Positions 42,929-53,749 of a stretch of 64,000 nt of DNA are shown here, in pieces. Position numbers and translations under genes: made by a program. Position 1 is the first letter of the stretch. Every line of letters starts with the position of its first letter. A model generated the notes under the pieces. It ran no database searches and was not told the DNA's origin. It saw only the letters and a program-made list of their open reading frames with translations. This stretch comes from Melampsora larici-populina 98AG31 (Eukaryota > Basidiomycota > Pucciniomycetes > Pucciniales > Melampsoraceae). The stretch spans positions 969,563 to 1,033,562 of the forward strand of contig NW_006768794.1 in NCBI RefSeq assembly GCF_000204055.1. The letters run 5' to 3'.

Positions 42929-45900
42929 ATGGTACGATCACGTCAGCCGAAGCGCGATTCAAATGTGCTCGCCAACCTTGGGACTAGGCCTTCACGCAAA
43001 AGACGAGCAGATACCCCACCTCGAAAACCTCCTGATATACCGAAATCGATTTCTGATGCGCTTGGCATTTACCCGAGTAGAACAAATGACCAGCCCATTC
43101 AACAGAACAACAATCATCATTTGAATGATATCGACATAAATGATGACCCGGTAGCAGCTCAATTTATACCTCATCCTGAAAACCCGGAAGCCAATCCTCC
43201 TCCGATTTCTATTCCTGGTACACAATTCGCTCAAGAAAGTCGAGAGTATTGGAATGCAGAGGCTCGACGACTTGAAAAAATCAAATGGGCCGCCATAGAA
43301 TCCGAAATGACCGCTACCTATCTTGAATGCCAGCATCGTACAAGGAACTGGACTTCTCAAGCCTCTTACCTCGATGTAAATCTCATCTGCCAATGTCCGG
43401 ATTCAAAACTTGTCAAGCAAACGGTCAACCTCTATGAACAGTCAAGCTTTCAATTTCAAAAAGAGATCACATTTTGTTCATGTATGCCGAGACCGGTACG
43501 GCTCTTACACTACGGATATATTGCAAGCTCAAGTCAAATTCCCAAGACAGCTTTTGCAATCCCACTCTTACAATTCCATCATCAACTGTGGAGCGAGACT
43601 GTTGTAGCAAGCACAGGATTTGTCAATGCGTTGTTTAAATTTCTCAAATCACGAAGCGACGGAAGTGAAACAAATACAAAACTCAAAAACACCCAGCACC
43701 AGTCTCTTATACATGATCGAGATTTGAGAAAGCAATTCACACAATCAGTCAATATGTATCGATCTATGAGTATTTGTACGAAGCGAATTTATACACAAGG
43801 CCTGAAGCTTTCTAATGCTCAGCTTTTGGCCGACCGATGTGCACGTTGTTTCGGTCCAGCAATCAATGAAAAGAAGATTTCACCTCAAGAGCCAGATGTT
43901 ATAGTGGCCTTAGATGGTAATTTCCAACATCGTCACTATACAAAGTCAAGTAAGGATAATCCAACCGAAGAAGAATATCCCGATATATTTATCAAGCCCT
44001 CTAGTATGAAGAAAAACGAAATTATTCAAAATTCGACTGAAAATCAAGTCAAGAATATGAAGGTGAGTCTTTCAGTAATTTCGTTATATTATACTGATCT
44101 ATTACTGATTTGAATCATATCCAGACTGCGTGTGCTGACTCTCACACTGCAGCAAACGATGTTAGAAACTCTACCTCTTGGAAGCAAAGCGATGACACGG
44201 GCCTCTTTGGATGTACATGTCGACACGATGTACCCCTCAAATTAGCCAACATTTACAAAACTGGTGAAAAGTGAGTGACTTGGCTCAATTTCTTATCGAC
44301 TGGGTTGATATTCATGTTATCTTCTGAATGCTCAAAACAGGCTGTACTACCCGCTCAGCATCCTGGAGAAGTTGTTGACCGATTTGCCCGAAATCAAGGT
44401 TGGAGTACTGTATGATATCGGGTGTCAATTGGAAGCGCATATCAAGAAGGTAAGTTTTGCTATTCTACCAATTTTACATAGGTCTCTAATCTTTTTGTAC
44501 AATCAGCGAGGTTTTCTTGAGGAGCTCAACCAACGACTTAGTTATGAAACATCAGTATTCCATGCGTATGTGCACAACTGGGCCTGTCAAGTATTGTACA
44601 ATCCCCGATTCAATAACTTTTGGGGATTATCCGATGGCGAAGGACTCGAAAGGTTCTGGTCTTTCCTGTCCTCGCTAGTGGCTATCAATCGTATCTCTAC
44701 CCGTCTTCATCGACTACTCAATATCGACTGGAGGACAAGTTTTTATGTGGAGATCACATTAATGTCAACAGGTATGTGAGAACAAATAAAAGTAGAACTG
44801 CTTATCAATGACTTACTTCCTTTTGATTCACCATAGCCAAATGGCTCTTACGCAGGCTACAGAATGCTCAAACAGTATCTGGTCAAGCTAGAACAGCTCT
44901 TACAAGCCTATCGAGCAAACGAAGTTCCCTTTTCCCTACCATCAGATACACTGACGACTTTTTGCGTCAACAGTGGCTTGTTGAGCGCAATTCTCAACAG
45001 AAGAGGTGCCATATAAAAGAAGAACAAAAATTAGAACTAGGCCGATTATTATATTATGAGGAGATGGCTCAAACGGTGTGGTAAGTTCAATTACAACTCA
45101 TCTAGTACTATAAACAATAGAGTGACGAAATCAATTTCTCAAGGGATAAAGATGCAGAAAATGTTGAAGAAGCGGTGCTTAGGTTAAAAGAACATAATAC
45201 ATACAAAAAGAAGATCGAAAAACAGCGTGAAAAAATTGGTTCCGAAGTGATTCTCAACAATCTGGATGGTACTTATTTTTTCTTCCTATCACTCAACCAA
45301 ATCACTGATGTTGCATCATACCCCTTCAGCTCACGAACAAGACCAGATCTTGAAGATCTGGTACACTAAGCAAGAGGTTCGTGATCAGTTTCTGGCAATT
45401 TGCAAACAGAAACGACCTTTGGATATAAGCCGACGTGATGGAAGGAATTCGAGTATTGGTAAGATATTTCTTTGCCGTAAATTCTCAATCAAAGTGTTTT
45501 TTTGAAGATAAACATTCCTCCATATATGTACAGGCTACAACGACAAGACACCTCTACTCAAGACACTCCGCGATCAGGCAGCTAAATTGAAAACCAAACT
45601 AGAAAACTATCAGAAGATGTTAAGTACATATTCAACCACGTCTCCACATCGATCTCAACCTGCAAACATCACCTACCCTGAATTGCTAAAGATCGACTTT
45701 GATCACCCATTCTGGAACGATGGCTTGTTCACAAACGGACGGGAACCTTGGGCGATTGATGCTAACACACAGTATGGAATGCAACAGGTCGCCTATTTGG
45801 ATCGGGCTAGTGAGGAGATTTGCCGAATAGGATGGGAAGTCAGGAGAGTAATGAGGTGGGCAATGAACTCGCACAAATCTCTTTATAGTTTTTTGTTTCA

Positions 45901-46396
45901 ACTTCAATCACATCAATACGATGACGAGGCAATTCAAATGGAACTTCCCCTGGTTCAACATCCGGCTCTAAGTTCACTCAGTAGACCGGGTATCATTTCA
46001 GCTGCACAGGTGATCATCAATGAGAGGCTAGTAAAAGTTTTCGATTTGCAACTGTCCTGGAATCCAAAACTGCTCAAAGTTTTTCAAAGGACACCACCTC
46101 AAGATGGCGATGGCGACCTCAGAATTGATTGGCGTAAGCAAGTTCAAAAAATACAAAATATGAAATCAAGTCGTGCGATTGTATTGAACCCAGGAATTAT
46201 CAGTATCTTGAATGAGGAAGATGATGAGATTCAGATGGAGATTCAAGGGACTGGTGGGGTATTACCTAATGAGCTAGGAGTGCAGGGTGTTGTGAATATT
46301 TATGATGAGTCCAATGAAAGTGATGAAGAAATTGAGAAGGAGGATGAGGATATTCATGAAGCACTCAATGTTTTTTCCAATTTGTCTGTTACCTGA
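42929..46396 (+). CDS. KDZ-type transposase with CxC1-like cysteine cluster, intact
   Basis: Eight exons: 42929-44062, 44125-44270, 44341-44449, 44507-44771, 44837-45080, 45144-45268, 45330-45458 and 45534-46396. Every junction is GT-AG and in phase; the total is 3015 nt, giving 1004 aa with no stop. The N-terminus is basic (TRPSRKRRADTPPRKPP, likely nuclear signal). A cysteine cluster follows (ECQHRTRNW, LICQC, FCSC) with RPVRLLHYGYIASSSQIPKT, as in the CxC1-like domain associated with KDZ (Kyakuja-Dileera-Zisupton) transposases. Catalytic-type acids lie in VALDGNFQHRHY (about residue 328), LYDIGCQLEAH (about 450) and DGEGLERFWSFLSS (about 507). A long helical C-terminus follows and ends acidic. 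It may be a functional DNA transposase or a domesticated copy. Element termini were not found. Family assignment is firm. Confidence 0.92.
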
Positions 46397-46892
46397 ATGT
46401 AAAGTTGTGAAAATCAAGTTGTTGAGAAAGTGAAATTGGATTGTAGGAGAATTGCATCATGTGATATATTTGCCTTTATCATATGTGAAAATCAAAGTGA
46501 GCCTAGTTTACCTACTTGAACTTTTCAGTAGCCATCCACTGTCAATTTATCAAGCTATCAGGTGTTGAAACAAAGCCCAATATGACTGTAGCTCTGCTGA
46601 TAGCTTCGGATCCAAGGTTTCACATCATTTTTCAAAATTGAGAGAGCTGATATGGGCCCATGCTGAAGCCCATATGTAGGTACTGTGAGACTGAGTTTTG
46701 GATGTAGAAGTACCAATTTCAAATATTTGATCAATGAGATTCTAGGGATTACTAATCTGTTATTTTATAAACTTCATTGAAGTATGTTATTGATTGTTAT
46801 ATATCTGAGCAGCCCATGTGCTGGGTGGGAGAAGTGTGTAGGGTTATACTTTTTTCTAAATAGGCTACAGAAGTATTGTGATTTAATTTTCT
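46397..46892. other. 3' flank of the KDZ gene, nothing recognised
   Basis: AT-rich, probably 3' UTR and spacer of the transposon. No terminal inverted repeat partner of the upstream side was identified. Confidence 0.4.
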
Positions 46893-47624
46893 TAAAGTAA
46901 CAATAGTAGCGGAGAGAATGGGCAACTTTTAAGCTATTTGGGCAAGAAATGAAAAAGTTATTGAGAATTGAATCATATGCATAGTATGAAGAAATTGTGC
47001 AGGACGGGGTGGACAAATATGGTTATGGAGAGTTACACAGACATGAAAAGCTTAATATGGTGGTATATTCAGAAATCTTACATATTAGCGGATCAAATGG
47101 TCCAATTTTCAAGTACTTTGGACAACAACTGACAAAGTTATTGAAGATCCTGTCCATGCAGGTGGGAATAGGGAAAATGTGCAAAACGGGAGAGACAAAT
47201 GCACTTATACCTTTTGTCACACATGTCATGTAGCTGATGTAATGGTATATTGATCATCTTTTCTTAAAGTGACAATACTAGCGGAGAAAATGAGACTATT
47301 TTTATGCTATTTGGGCAAGAAATGAAAAAGTTATTGAGAATTGAATTATATGCATAGTATCAAAAAATTGTGCAGGACAGAGCAGAAAAAAGTGGGTATG
47401 GACAGTGCCACACATGTAGTAAGCTATATATGGGAGTATTTTCAAAAAGCCCACATATTTGCGGAGAAAATGGCCCAATTTTTAACTGCTTTGGACAAAA
47501 AGTGACAAAGTTATTCAAGATTTCATCCATGAGGGTCAGAATGAGGAAAATGTGCTGAACTGGAGAGAAACATGTACTTGTAAGTTTTTTCAGACATGTC
47601 ATAGAGCTGATATGTGTGAAAATT
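46893..47624. repeat. Satellite-like tandem repeats, ~180-bp unit
   Basis: Four diverged units each contain GCGGA(G/T)..AATGG, TTTGG(G)CAA, TGACAAAGTTATTGA or GAAAAAGTTATTGA, and a GTGCA..AC(G)GG block. The blocks starting GCGGA lie at about 46911, 47090, 47282 and 47461. Units 1+3 and 2+4 are most alike, so there is a higher-order ~370-bp period. The array runs into the assembly gap, so its true length is unknown. Confidence 0.78.
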
Positions 47625-47805
47625 NNNNNNNNNNNNNNNNNNNNNNNNNNNNNNNNNNNNNNNNNNNNNNNNNNNNNNNNNNNNNNNNNNNNNNNNNNNN
47701 NNNNNNNNNNNNNNNNNNNNNNNNNNNNNNNNNNNNNNNNNNNNNNNNNNNNNNNNNNNNNNNNNNNNNNNNNNNNNNNNNNNNNNNNNNNNNNNNNNNN
47801 NNNNN
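47625..47805. other. Assembly gap (181 N)
   Basis: A run of N directly after the tandem array, consistent with assembly failure in repeats. Confidence 1.
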
Positions 47806-48009
47806 CTTATCCTACATCAACTATGCTTTGCTACCTCCCAGCCAAAGATTCTTCATTGCAGGATGCGAATCACCATGGGGCAAAGACCGTGTATCAACTG
47901 GAACTACATCGACCTTCAATCCGAGAAATCTCCAAGCAGCGATGAACTAGAGAAGAGACTTTGCGACTCATTCAGACTCATGTGAAACCCGACCAAACAT
48001 CGCCTCGAG
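47806..48009 (+). other. Possible coding remnant after the gap
   Basis: All three frames are partly open. One reads CINWNYIDLQSEKSPSSDEL before a stop, another ends QTHVKPDQTSPRDGW. It could be the end of a gene hidden by the gap or an upstream exon of the next gene. No choice is possible from this sequence. Confidence 0.25.
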
Positions 48010-48780
48010 ATGGCTGGTAAATTTGTGTTAGCGGCAATCAGTTTAGTGGGCTCAGAAGCCGGACCCCTCCCCCCCCTTCACGATTTCACTGAGTGCAATC
48101 TACCTTTCCTCGAGGTCAAGGATTCTTTTCAATGTGCCGTGCACTATCAAAACCTTCAATCCAAGGCTCAACACAAGGCATCGCACAATCAAACTATCGA
48201 GATGACCTGTATCGAACAGCTTACCAAATTAGTGGACTCGGTTTACGGTTGTATTGAAGCGCTTGCAGTCATCCGAGCCCACCACCATCACCAAACACAA
48301 ATTCAGAAATTTCGTAACTCACAGAGCGACATTGATGCAAGCTTCCATAAAGTGGCTTCAACGGTGGCACTCAGATCCCAAGCCTTAACACCCCTTGTTG
48401 CTTTCCTTTCACTTGGTTTCAAGGGGCTCCTCACTTACCGCCGCGACACCAGGAGATCAAATAAAACCGAACTCATTCAACTTTGCCTTGTCACCGGTCG
48501 AATGTGCAATGTTGAATTTTCTGACGAGCCCGTTTGGAAACGCGCAAGTGATTACGTTTTGAAATGCATATCAAAGGCTCTCTTCCCCAAAGGCAATGGA
48601 GAAGGAGTCCCTTCGGAGTGGGAACATGTGACTTGCAGGAAATATGATCTTGCCCTGGCTATGTACCTAGATGTATCCGAGCGCTGTCGCGATTCGCCTG
48701 TGTCTGACCCAAAATTCCCGCTCTACAAACTGCCCGTGTATGACGATTTGACGCCCGAGGAGTCAGAAACTTGTTATTAG
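48010..48780 (+). CDS. Hypothetical protein, 256 aa
   Basis: An uninterrupted frame from MAGKFVLAAISLVGSEAG to TAG at 48778-48780; an in-frame TGA 27 bases upstream supports this Met or an exon boundary nearby. The N-terminus is mildly hydrophobic but not a clear signal peptide (Glu within it). The middle part is helical and contains a His run (RAHHHHQTQ). The C-terminal half has charged and Cys-containing stretches (GRMCNVEF, KCISKALFP, WEHVTCRKYDLALAMYL). No family is recognised with confidence. The lack of stops over 256 codons and the even codon use favour a real gene, perhaps with upstream exons lost in the gap. Confidence 0.6.
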   Translation: MAGKFVLAAISLVGSEAGPLPPLHDFTECNLPFLEVKDSFQCAVHYQNLQSKAQHKASHNQTIEMTCIEQLTKLVDSVYGCIEALAVIRAHHHHQTQIQKFRNSQSDIDASFHKVASTVALRSQALTPLVAFLSLGFKGLLTYRRDTRRSNKTELIQLCLVTGRMCNVEFSDEPVWKRASDYVLKCISKALFPKGNGEGVPSEWEHVTCRKYDLALAMYLDVSERCRDSPVSDPKFPLYKLPVYDDLTPEESETCY

Positions 48781-49005
48781 TTGATGATCATGACTTCACT
48801 GTGTTGTAATTTTTCCTTCAAATACGTTGTTTGTAAACGCTGATAAGACAATGATCCAGGGAAAATTACATACCCCATATCAAGGCAGCCTAGCCCCCGT
48901 GTCTCATGTGCCCTACCTCTGTATGAAAAGCCTCACCGTGCTCTTGGTCATAATACATTTGTGATGCCATAATTAAGCACTTTTCTGGCGTTGACCATTG
49001 AACTG
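48781..49005. other. Intergenic, nothing recognised
   Basis: 3' flank of the preceding gene. Confidence 0.4.
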
Positions 49006-49174
49006 AGTTCAACATTTCATGAAATGTTGAACTGATGATCAATGTTGAAATGAGTTCAACATTTCATGAAATGTTGAACTGATGATCAATGTTGAAATGA
49101 GTTCAACATTTCATGAAATGTTGAACTGATGATCAATGTTGAACTGAGCTCAACATTTCATGAAATGTTGAACT
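49006..49174. repeat. Four tandem 47-bp units, each a 28-bp palindrome
   Basis: Palindromes start at 49006, 49053, 49100 and 49147. Each is 28 bp with the half-site AGTTCAACATTTCA; the fourth has one base changed (AGCTC). The 19-bp spacers contain GATGATCAATGTTGAA. A fifth isolated copy with one change lies at 49324-49351. Function unknown: possible cruciform, protein-binding array or a small satellite. Confidence 0.9.
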
Positions 49175-49351
49175 CACATTTCATGTGTGGCTTCCTAATT
49201 ATCTCGTATGCTCACATTTTGATTGCTCATTGATTTTTGTGCTTTGAAATTGTAGTACATTGTGATCTGAATCACAATCTTTTCTCACCTTTTTGACTTG
49301 GATCTTTTTTGATTATAATTAGGAGTTCAACATTTCACGAAATGTTGAACT

Positions 49352-50224
49352 TACTATTTAATATTTCAACTAAAAGTTGAGCTCATCAATACACGAGATC
49401 TGAGGGTTGGTGCACATGATCATTCACTTGATCAATCTTTGATGCAACCCTCCAATTTGGAGATCACAACAGTGACCAGCCATTCCCGAGGCCGGGTATA
49501 ATCAGTTCCAATTAGATACAACTCATAATTTAATTAGAAGTTGACCGAGCTCACAACCAGATCAGGTGAAAAAATGAAAAAGGTACGGCAGGATGTTGCT
49601 GCAAATCAACAAAAGGGCGATTTGTTGCAACCAAGATTATAATCAACATGCTTTGGTTAATTTAAGCATTATAATCAGACAAAGGCAAGTTGTGTCTGCC
49701 ACTGCTCGACACTATTTGCCGCTCAAAAGGCGTTATAGAATATTTACGTAATTCATGAGTATCTCCCCACTCTCTTTCCTGATCTACTCTTTATGTCGAT
49801 TGTGTTTGCCAAATGCCCTTCCATCCCTGTCCATCAATTTCTCTGATTATCACCTTTACCCGCAAAATCAGTAATCCTGAATCTTTCTCTAGTACTCATC
49901 TATCTTTTGATCATCTTTTATTGTCTACTCGTCCGACTGGCTTATAAATTACGTTTTGCGTCCACCATCAATCTGTGCTACACAACCTTTCTTGATCAAA
50001 CACAATTCTCCCTGTTCTGAACCTCAGTCTGATCACTGGGTACCGTTGTTTACATATCACGCACTATTAATCAGTAATATACTTGAAGTAAGTAGTTCAA
50101 ATTTTGGAGTAGACGTAAAATCGCTGATTATCTGACTCATGAATCCTGAAGACTTGCTCCGCAACTTGTTACAGATCTCCAAGTAGATATCTCGCGAAAT
50201 TTCACGATTTTCCTGCGTTCAAAG
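49352..50224. other. Upstream region of the 50225 gene
   Basis: No gene is supported. AT-rich with some pyrimidine-rich stretches near 49840-50030, as often seen before fungal start codons. A 5' UTR intron is possible (GTAAGTAG at about 50089) but was not established. Confidence 0.35.
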
Positions 50225-51172
50225 ATGCCAAGCACCTCAAGGCGACCCACCAATATGAAGCCTCCTGCACTTACTGCAAGCGGTAAAAGTAGTCAAGAAA
50301 GCAAGGCTGATATTATATCGGTCTCTGGACAAATCACGTCACCCAGCGGTATGCCCAAGTTTTCAGCAGGGCCCGGCATGCCGCCGACCAACTCACCGAC
50401 TTCAGATCCAAAGAAAGTACACCTAAAGTCTAGTACCGAAGCGACATCAAATCCAAACTATACTCCACTAAGTCAACATCCATTGTACCCTAAAGTTCAA
50501 AGCCTTCACGTGTCTTTACATCCGTTCCTATACCACGATTGGGAGTCAAACGGAGCTTACAATCTCACCAGCCTCAAGTATTACAACATCTTGCTACATT
50601 TCAATCCCAGCACTAAAGCACGTCCGAATAAAAACAAGAAGATCTTGATTGACATGTTCAAGTCCGATTTGCTACCCCAACTTGCGCCTTTCTGCACTTC
50701 TCCAACAGCAGCACCAACTTCGTATGCGATGGATACAGATGATGATCAGGATACAGATACAGACTTCGACCCATTGGACCGCCGAACCACCATCGCGATG
50801 CTCTGTGACGCGATCAGATCCAAAAATTCCCGAGTTAATATATCGTCTGTTGCATTAAAGGACGAGGTCTTGGCTCTCTACAAGCACTTTGTCAACCCGT
50901 TCCTTCAGGGCCTCCAGAAAAGTTCCTACACTTCCAAGCCCAACGTTGTGTCATCGAAGAGACTTGAGAAACTTACTAGCCATCAAATCCGACATGCACT
51001 ACAAGCTCACCACCCCGAGGTTTTTGTCAACTGCCCAGTCTTGAAAGTATCACATTACAAAGCTTTGTACCGTAAATTTGTGATTGAGGACAAGAAACTT
51101 GACACTGAAGAAGAATTGGTTGAAGGATATCACTACTGGATCATCGCCGACTTGGTCCAAGATGTTGAATAA
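50225..51172 (+). CDS. Hypothetical protein with three SAP/HeH-like repeats
   Basis: A 315-aa single-exon frame starting MPSTSRRPTNMKPPALTASG. Residues 1-90 are Ser/Pro/Lys-rich and probably disordered. Three helix-extended-helix-like segments follow. The first is NLTSLKYYNILLHFNPSTKA then KKILIDMFKSDLLPQL. The second is TTIAMLCDAIRSKNSRVNIS then LKDEVLALYKHFVNPFL. The third is KLTSHQIRHALQAHHPEVFV then SHYKALYRKFV. Each has a short helix, a loop and a Lys-bearing second helix, the layout of SAP or LEM-like DNA-binding motifs. An acidic insert (MDTDDDQDTDTDFD) lies between the first and second. A nuclear or chromatin role is an inference; no exact family is recognised. The codon pattern is regular and uninterrupted. 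Confidence 0.72.
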   Translation: MPSTSRRPTNMKPPALTASGKSSQESKADIISVSGQITSPSGMPKFSAGPGMPPTNSPTSDPKKVHLKSSTEATSNPNYTPLSQHPLYPKVQSLHVSLHPFLYHDWESNGAYNLTSLKYYNILLHFNPSTKARPNKNKKILIDMFKSDLLPQLAPFCTSPTAAPTSYAMDTDDDQDTDTDFDPLDRRTTIAMLCDAIRSKNSRVNISSVALKDEVLALYKHFVNPFLQGLQKSSYTSKPNVVSSKRLEKLTSHQIRHALQAHHPEVFVNCPVLKVSHYKALYRKFVIEDKKLDTEEELVEGYHYWIIADLVQDVE

Positions 51173-52211
51173 GCCAAGGTATCTAATTATTTGATTCTTC
51201 CATTGGATGTGAAAAATTCTGATCATTGGGTTGCTCCTGCTTGATGATTGTCCCTTCTTTAATGTATTTCTATTTCGTGCCATTCAGTAACAGCCAACAT
51301 CAAGAATGTTTCTCTTGTAATCAGTGAATCGACCCAATGGGAAACAAAAGGTTTTTAAAGATTATTGAAGTGGATTATGTCTACACAATTATATTTTGAG
51401 TTCACCTTCCTTAGACCTACATGTTTTGTCCACCCCGAATTCAGTATAATTTGTGTTGTATTATCACGGTTTGTGCAGCATGATGCACCTATGAAAGCTT
51501 CAAAGGAATAAAATATTGTTCCATCAGGATGTTGTTTTAATCCGGCAATGTGGAATGATGACGTGGAATTTTGTTTCATTGAGCGTCTTTCAACAAAATT
51601 TTGAGATCTTAGAGATCCCGTAATTTGTTTTGTACTATTATATCATGTCTCTAGCCACTCATGATCAGTTCATGCAGGGTAGAGTGATCTCAATACTTAT
51701 ATTTGATTTCCAAGAAACGATAGGGAACACTCCCGTTTGTTCAACGATTGTTTTTTTTGCTCCATTCATAGCATTGTATAGGTAATTGATCGACAGGGAT
51801 CTATCATAAGCAAACCATGATCATATTGTCTCATCTCTAATATATATATATATGAGATTTGAGATGAATCTAAATTGGAAATACTTTGGAGTTACGTAAT
51901 TATAAGGTAACGTCACACTTTAGCCAAATCTGTACAGTATACAACCTCATGTCGGGCAGGAGGATGTAGCATTCCAGAATTACGTGATCATTATCACTAC
52001 TCAGACAACCACACTTGTGAAAAATATAACATGATCAATTAGGCACGCTGGTGGGTGTGATACATGAACAAATTTGTAGCAAACCAAACGCAATATATCT
52101 GCATGAAAGCATTCTGTTGTGCAAAAAGATGATAATGGTATCAGACCGTATCCAAGGGGAAGTTGAGAGCGAAAACTGACCCTAGGTGGTTTGATATGAT
52201 GCGTGGTCAAT
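51173..52211. other. Intergenic with one diverged direct repeat
   Basis: No gene is supported. The stretch at about 51845-51950 (GGAGTTACG... TTTAGCCAAATCTGTACA) resembles 53975-54050 on the other side of the next gene. A short TATATATATA run lies at 51841-51852. Confidence 0.4.
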
Positions 52212-53644
52212 TCAATAAGCTTCCTCAGAGGGTTTGTCTCCTTCAACATCTTTCAATAAAGGACTTATATTTGAATTTCCAGCGATATCCGACGCACTTT
52301 CAACAAACGGGTTCCTAACATTATGATCAATTGTCATCAAATGACCAATGCAGAACCGAGTCAGTCTATGCATAGTAGCAACTTCAATCTACCACACAAA
52401 ATTATCTGAGCTTACTCCTGGTACTCCGCCAATGCCGAGATACGCCCATTCTCTCGAACAATTTGATTGAATATCACCTTACGTGAATTCAAGGCTGTGA
52501 GCTTTCTTTCGAGGGAATTTTCAAGTAGTTTACGTTGGATTGGCATGAGTTCAGCCTGACTTAAAAGCAGATGGATCACTTCGATTGCCTTATGAGCATT
52601 CTCGAGGGATGAGACACTCTCATGAAGTGCAACTAGAGAATCTTCATATGCATCAGCAATAGCAGATGCAGTATCGTCGATGCCCACTTGAAGCTTTCCA
52701 TGAGCCGCATGGATTTTGGAGTCGTGAGGCTTGCCGTCGACTCCACCTTGATCAACGTGCTGCGATAAAGAACTGAGTGTGTCTGCAGGGAAGTACCATT
52801 GACCTTTGTCAGAAAGTTTCCTGAATATTTCAAAGGGTGGTTTTCTCATCAGTTGCATGATCAGACAATCAGATACTCCATAATCAGGGACTTTGCAAGA
52901 CCAAACTCACTTGTGATGCTCCACCAAAGCAGAAATAAAACCAGCTTGTTCAACTTTTAGATCGAAAGTTTTCTCACGTGACTTGAGTTTCGTCATCAAA
53001 GCATTGAGCTCGTTTTCCAATCGGCGGTGCTCTTTGGACGATAGATTGACCTCACGTAACAGAAGCCGGATCCCCTCGATGGACTCATGAGTATCTTGAA
53101 GGTACGTGGTGCTATCGTGGAGGGCGTCACCAGCATGTTTGCAAAAAGACTCAATCTCGTTGATTTCGTCTTTATTGAGGTGCTTGTAACGTCGGATAAA
53201 TACAATGAGGCCCTCCGAGGCTAAACGATAGTTCCCATCGTGAGGTCTTGAGAGACCGTACGCCTGGAACATACTCATGCGTTCAGAGTCGATTTCAGAT
53301 TCTGATGTGATTATCCTAGGGAATTCATGAGCGGAGTATCGTGGACGCTCTAAAGGGGCTTTGAAGTAGTTCGGAGGAGAGTTGTGACTCGGCATGACCA
53401 CGTAAGATAGACGTCTTGCGACCGATTTTTCAAATATACTTATGAGGAGTTCTCGATTGTCTTTTTCAGTTTCATCAAAAATAAAATGAGGTAAGAACAA
53501 AACCAGGATTTCTCGGATCTCAGAAGTAGTAGCTCTCTCTATAACCAGTTCAGGATCAAGCCGAGGGGTACCAGATTCAACTCCAACATACTGTAGAATC
53601 GAAGTGGGTAGGAATACGGAGTCGGTTTGAGATTCAGTGGACAT
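52212..53644 (-). CDS. Three-exon gene, duplicated coiled-coil module
   Basis: Exons 52911-53644, 52416-52844 and 52212-52314 (minus). The introns are 66 and 101 nt, GT-AG, and phases agree; the total is 1266 nt, giving 421 aa. The start chosen is MSTESQTDSVFLPTSILQYV; an in-frame Met at 53746 would add 34 residues. The C-terminal part of exon 1 (DTHESIEGIRLLLREVNLSS then KEHRRLENELNALMTKLKSR) and exon 2 (NAHKAIEVIHLLLSQAELMP then QRKLLENSLERKLTALNSRK) are two copies of one module. Each ends in a (F/R)ISAL(V/A)E sequence. They are strongly helical and probably coiled coils. Exon 3 adds a short polar tail (ENPFVESASDIAGNSNISPL). No signal peptide or membrane segment is seen. Function unknown. 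Confidence 0.72.
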
Positions 53645-53749
53645 AATGATTTTAGTGAAAGTGATGCTTTGAGGTTGATCAAGGTTATATTTTTCTGGGA
53701 TGCTTGGGGACGCGCACTTTGGTTGACAAGTGAATATAAAGGTCAACTT

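Noticed and set aside
47370..47602. Open frames in the ~180-bp tandem array
   Set aside because: They are repeat-derived frames on both strands and change with each unit.
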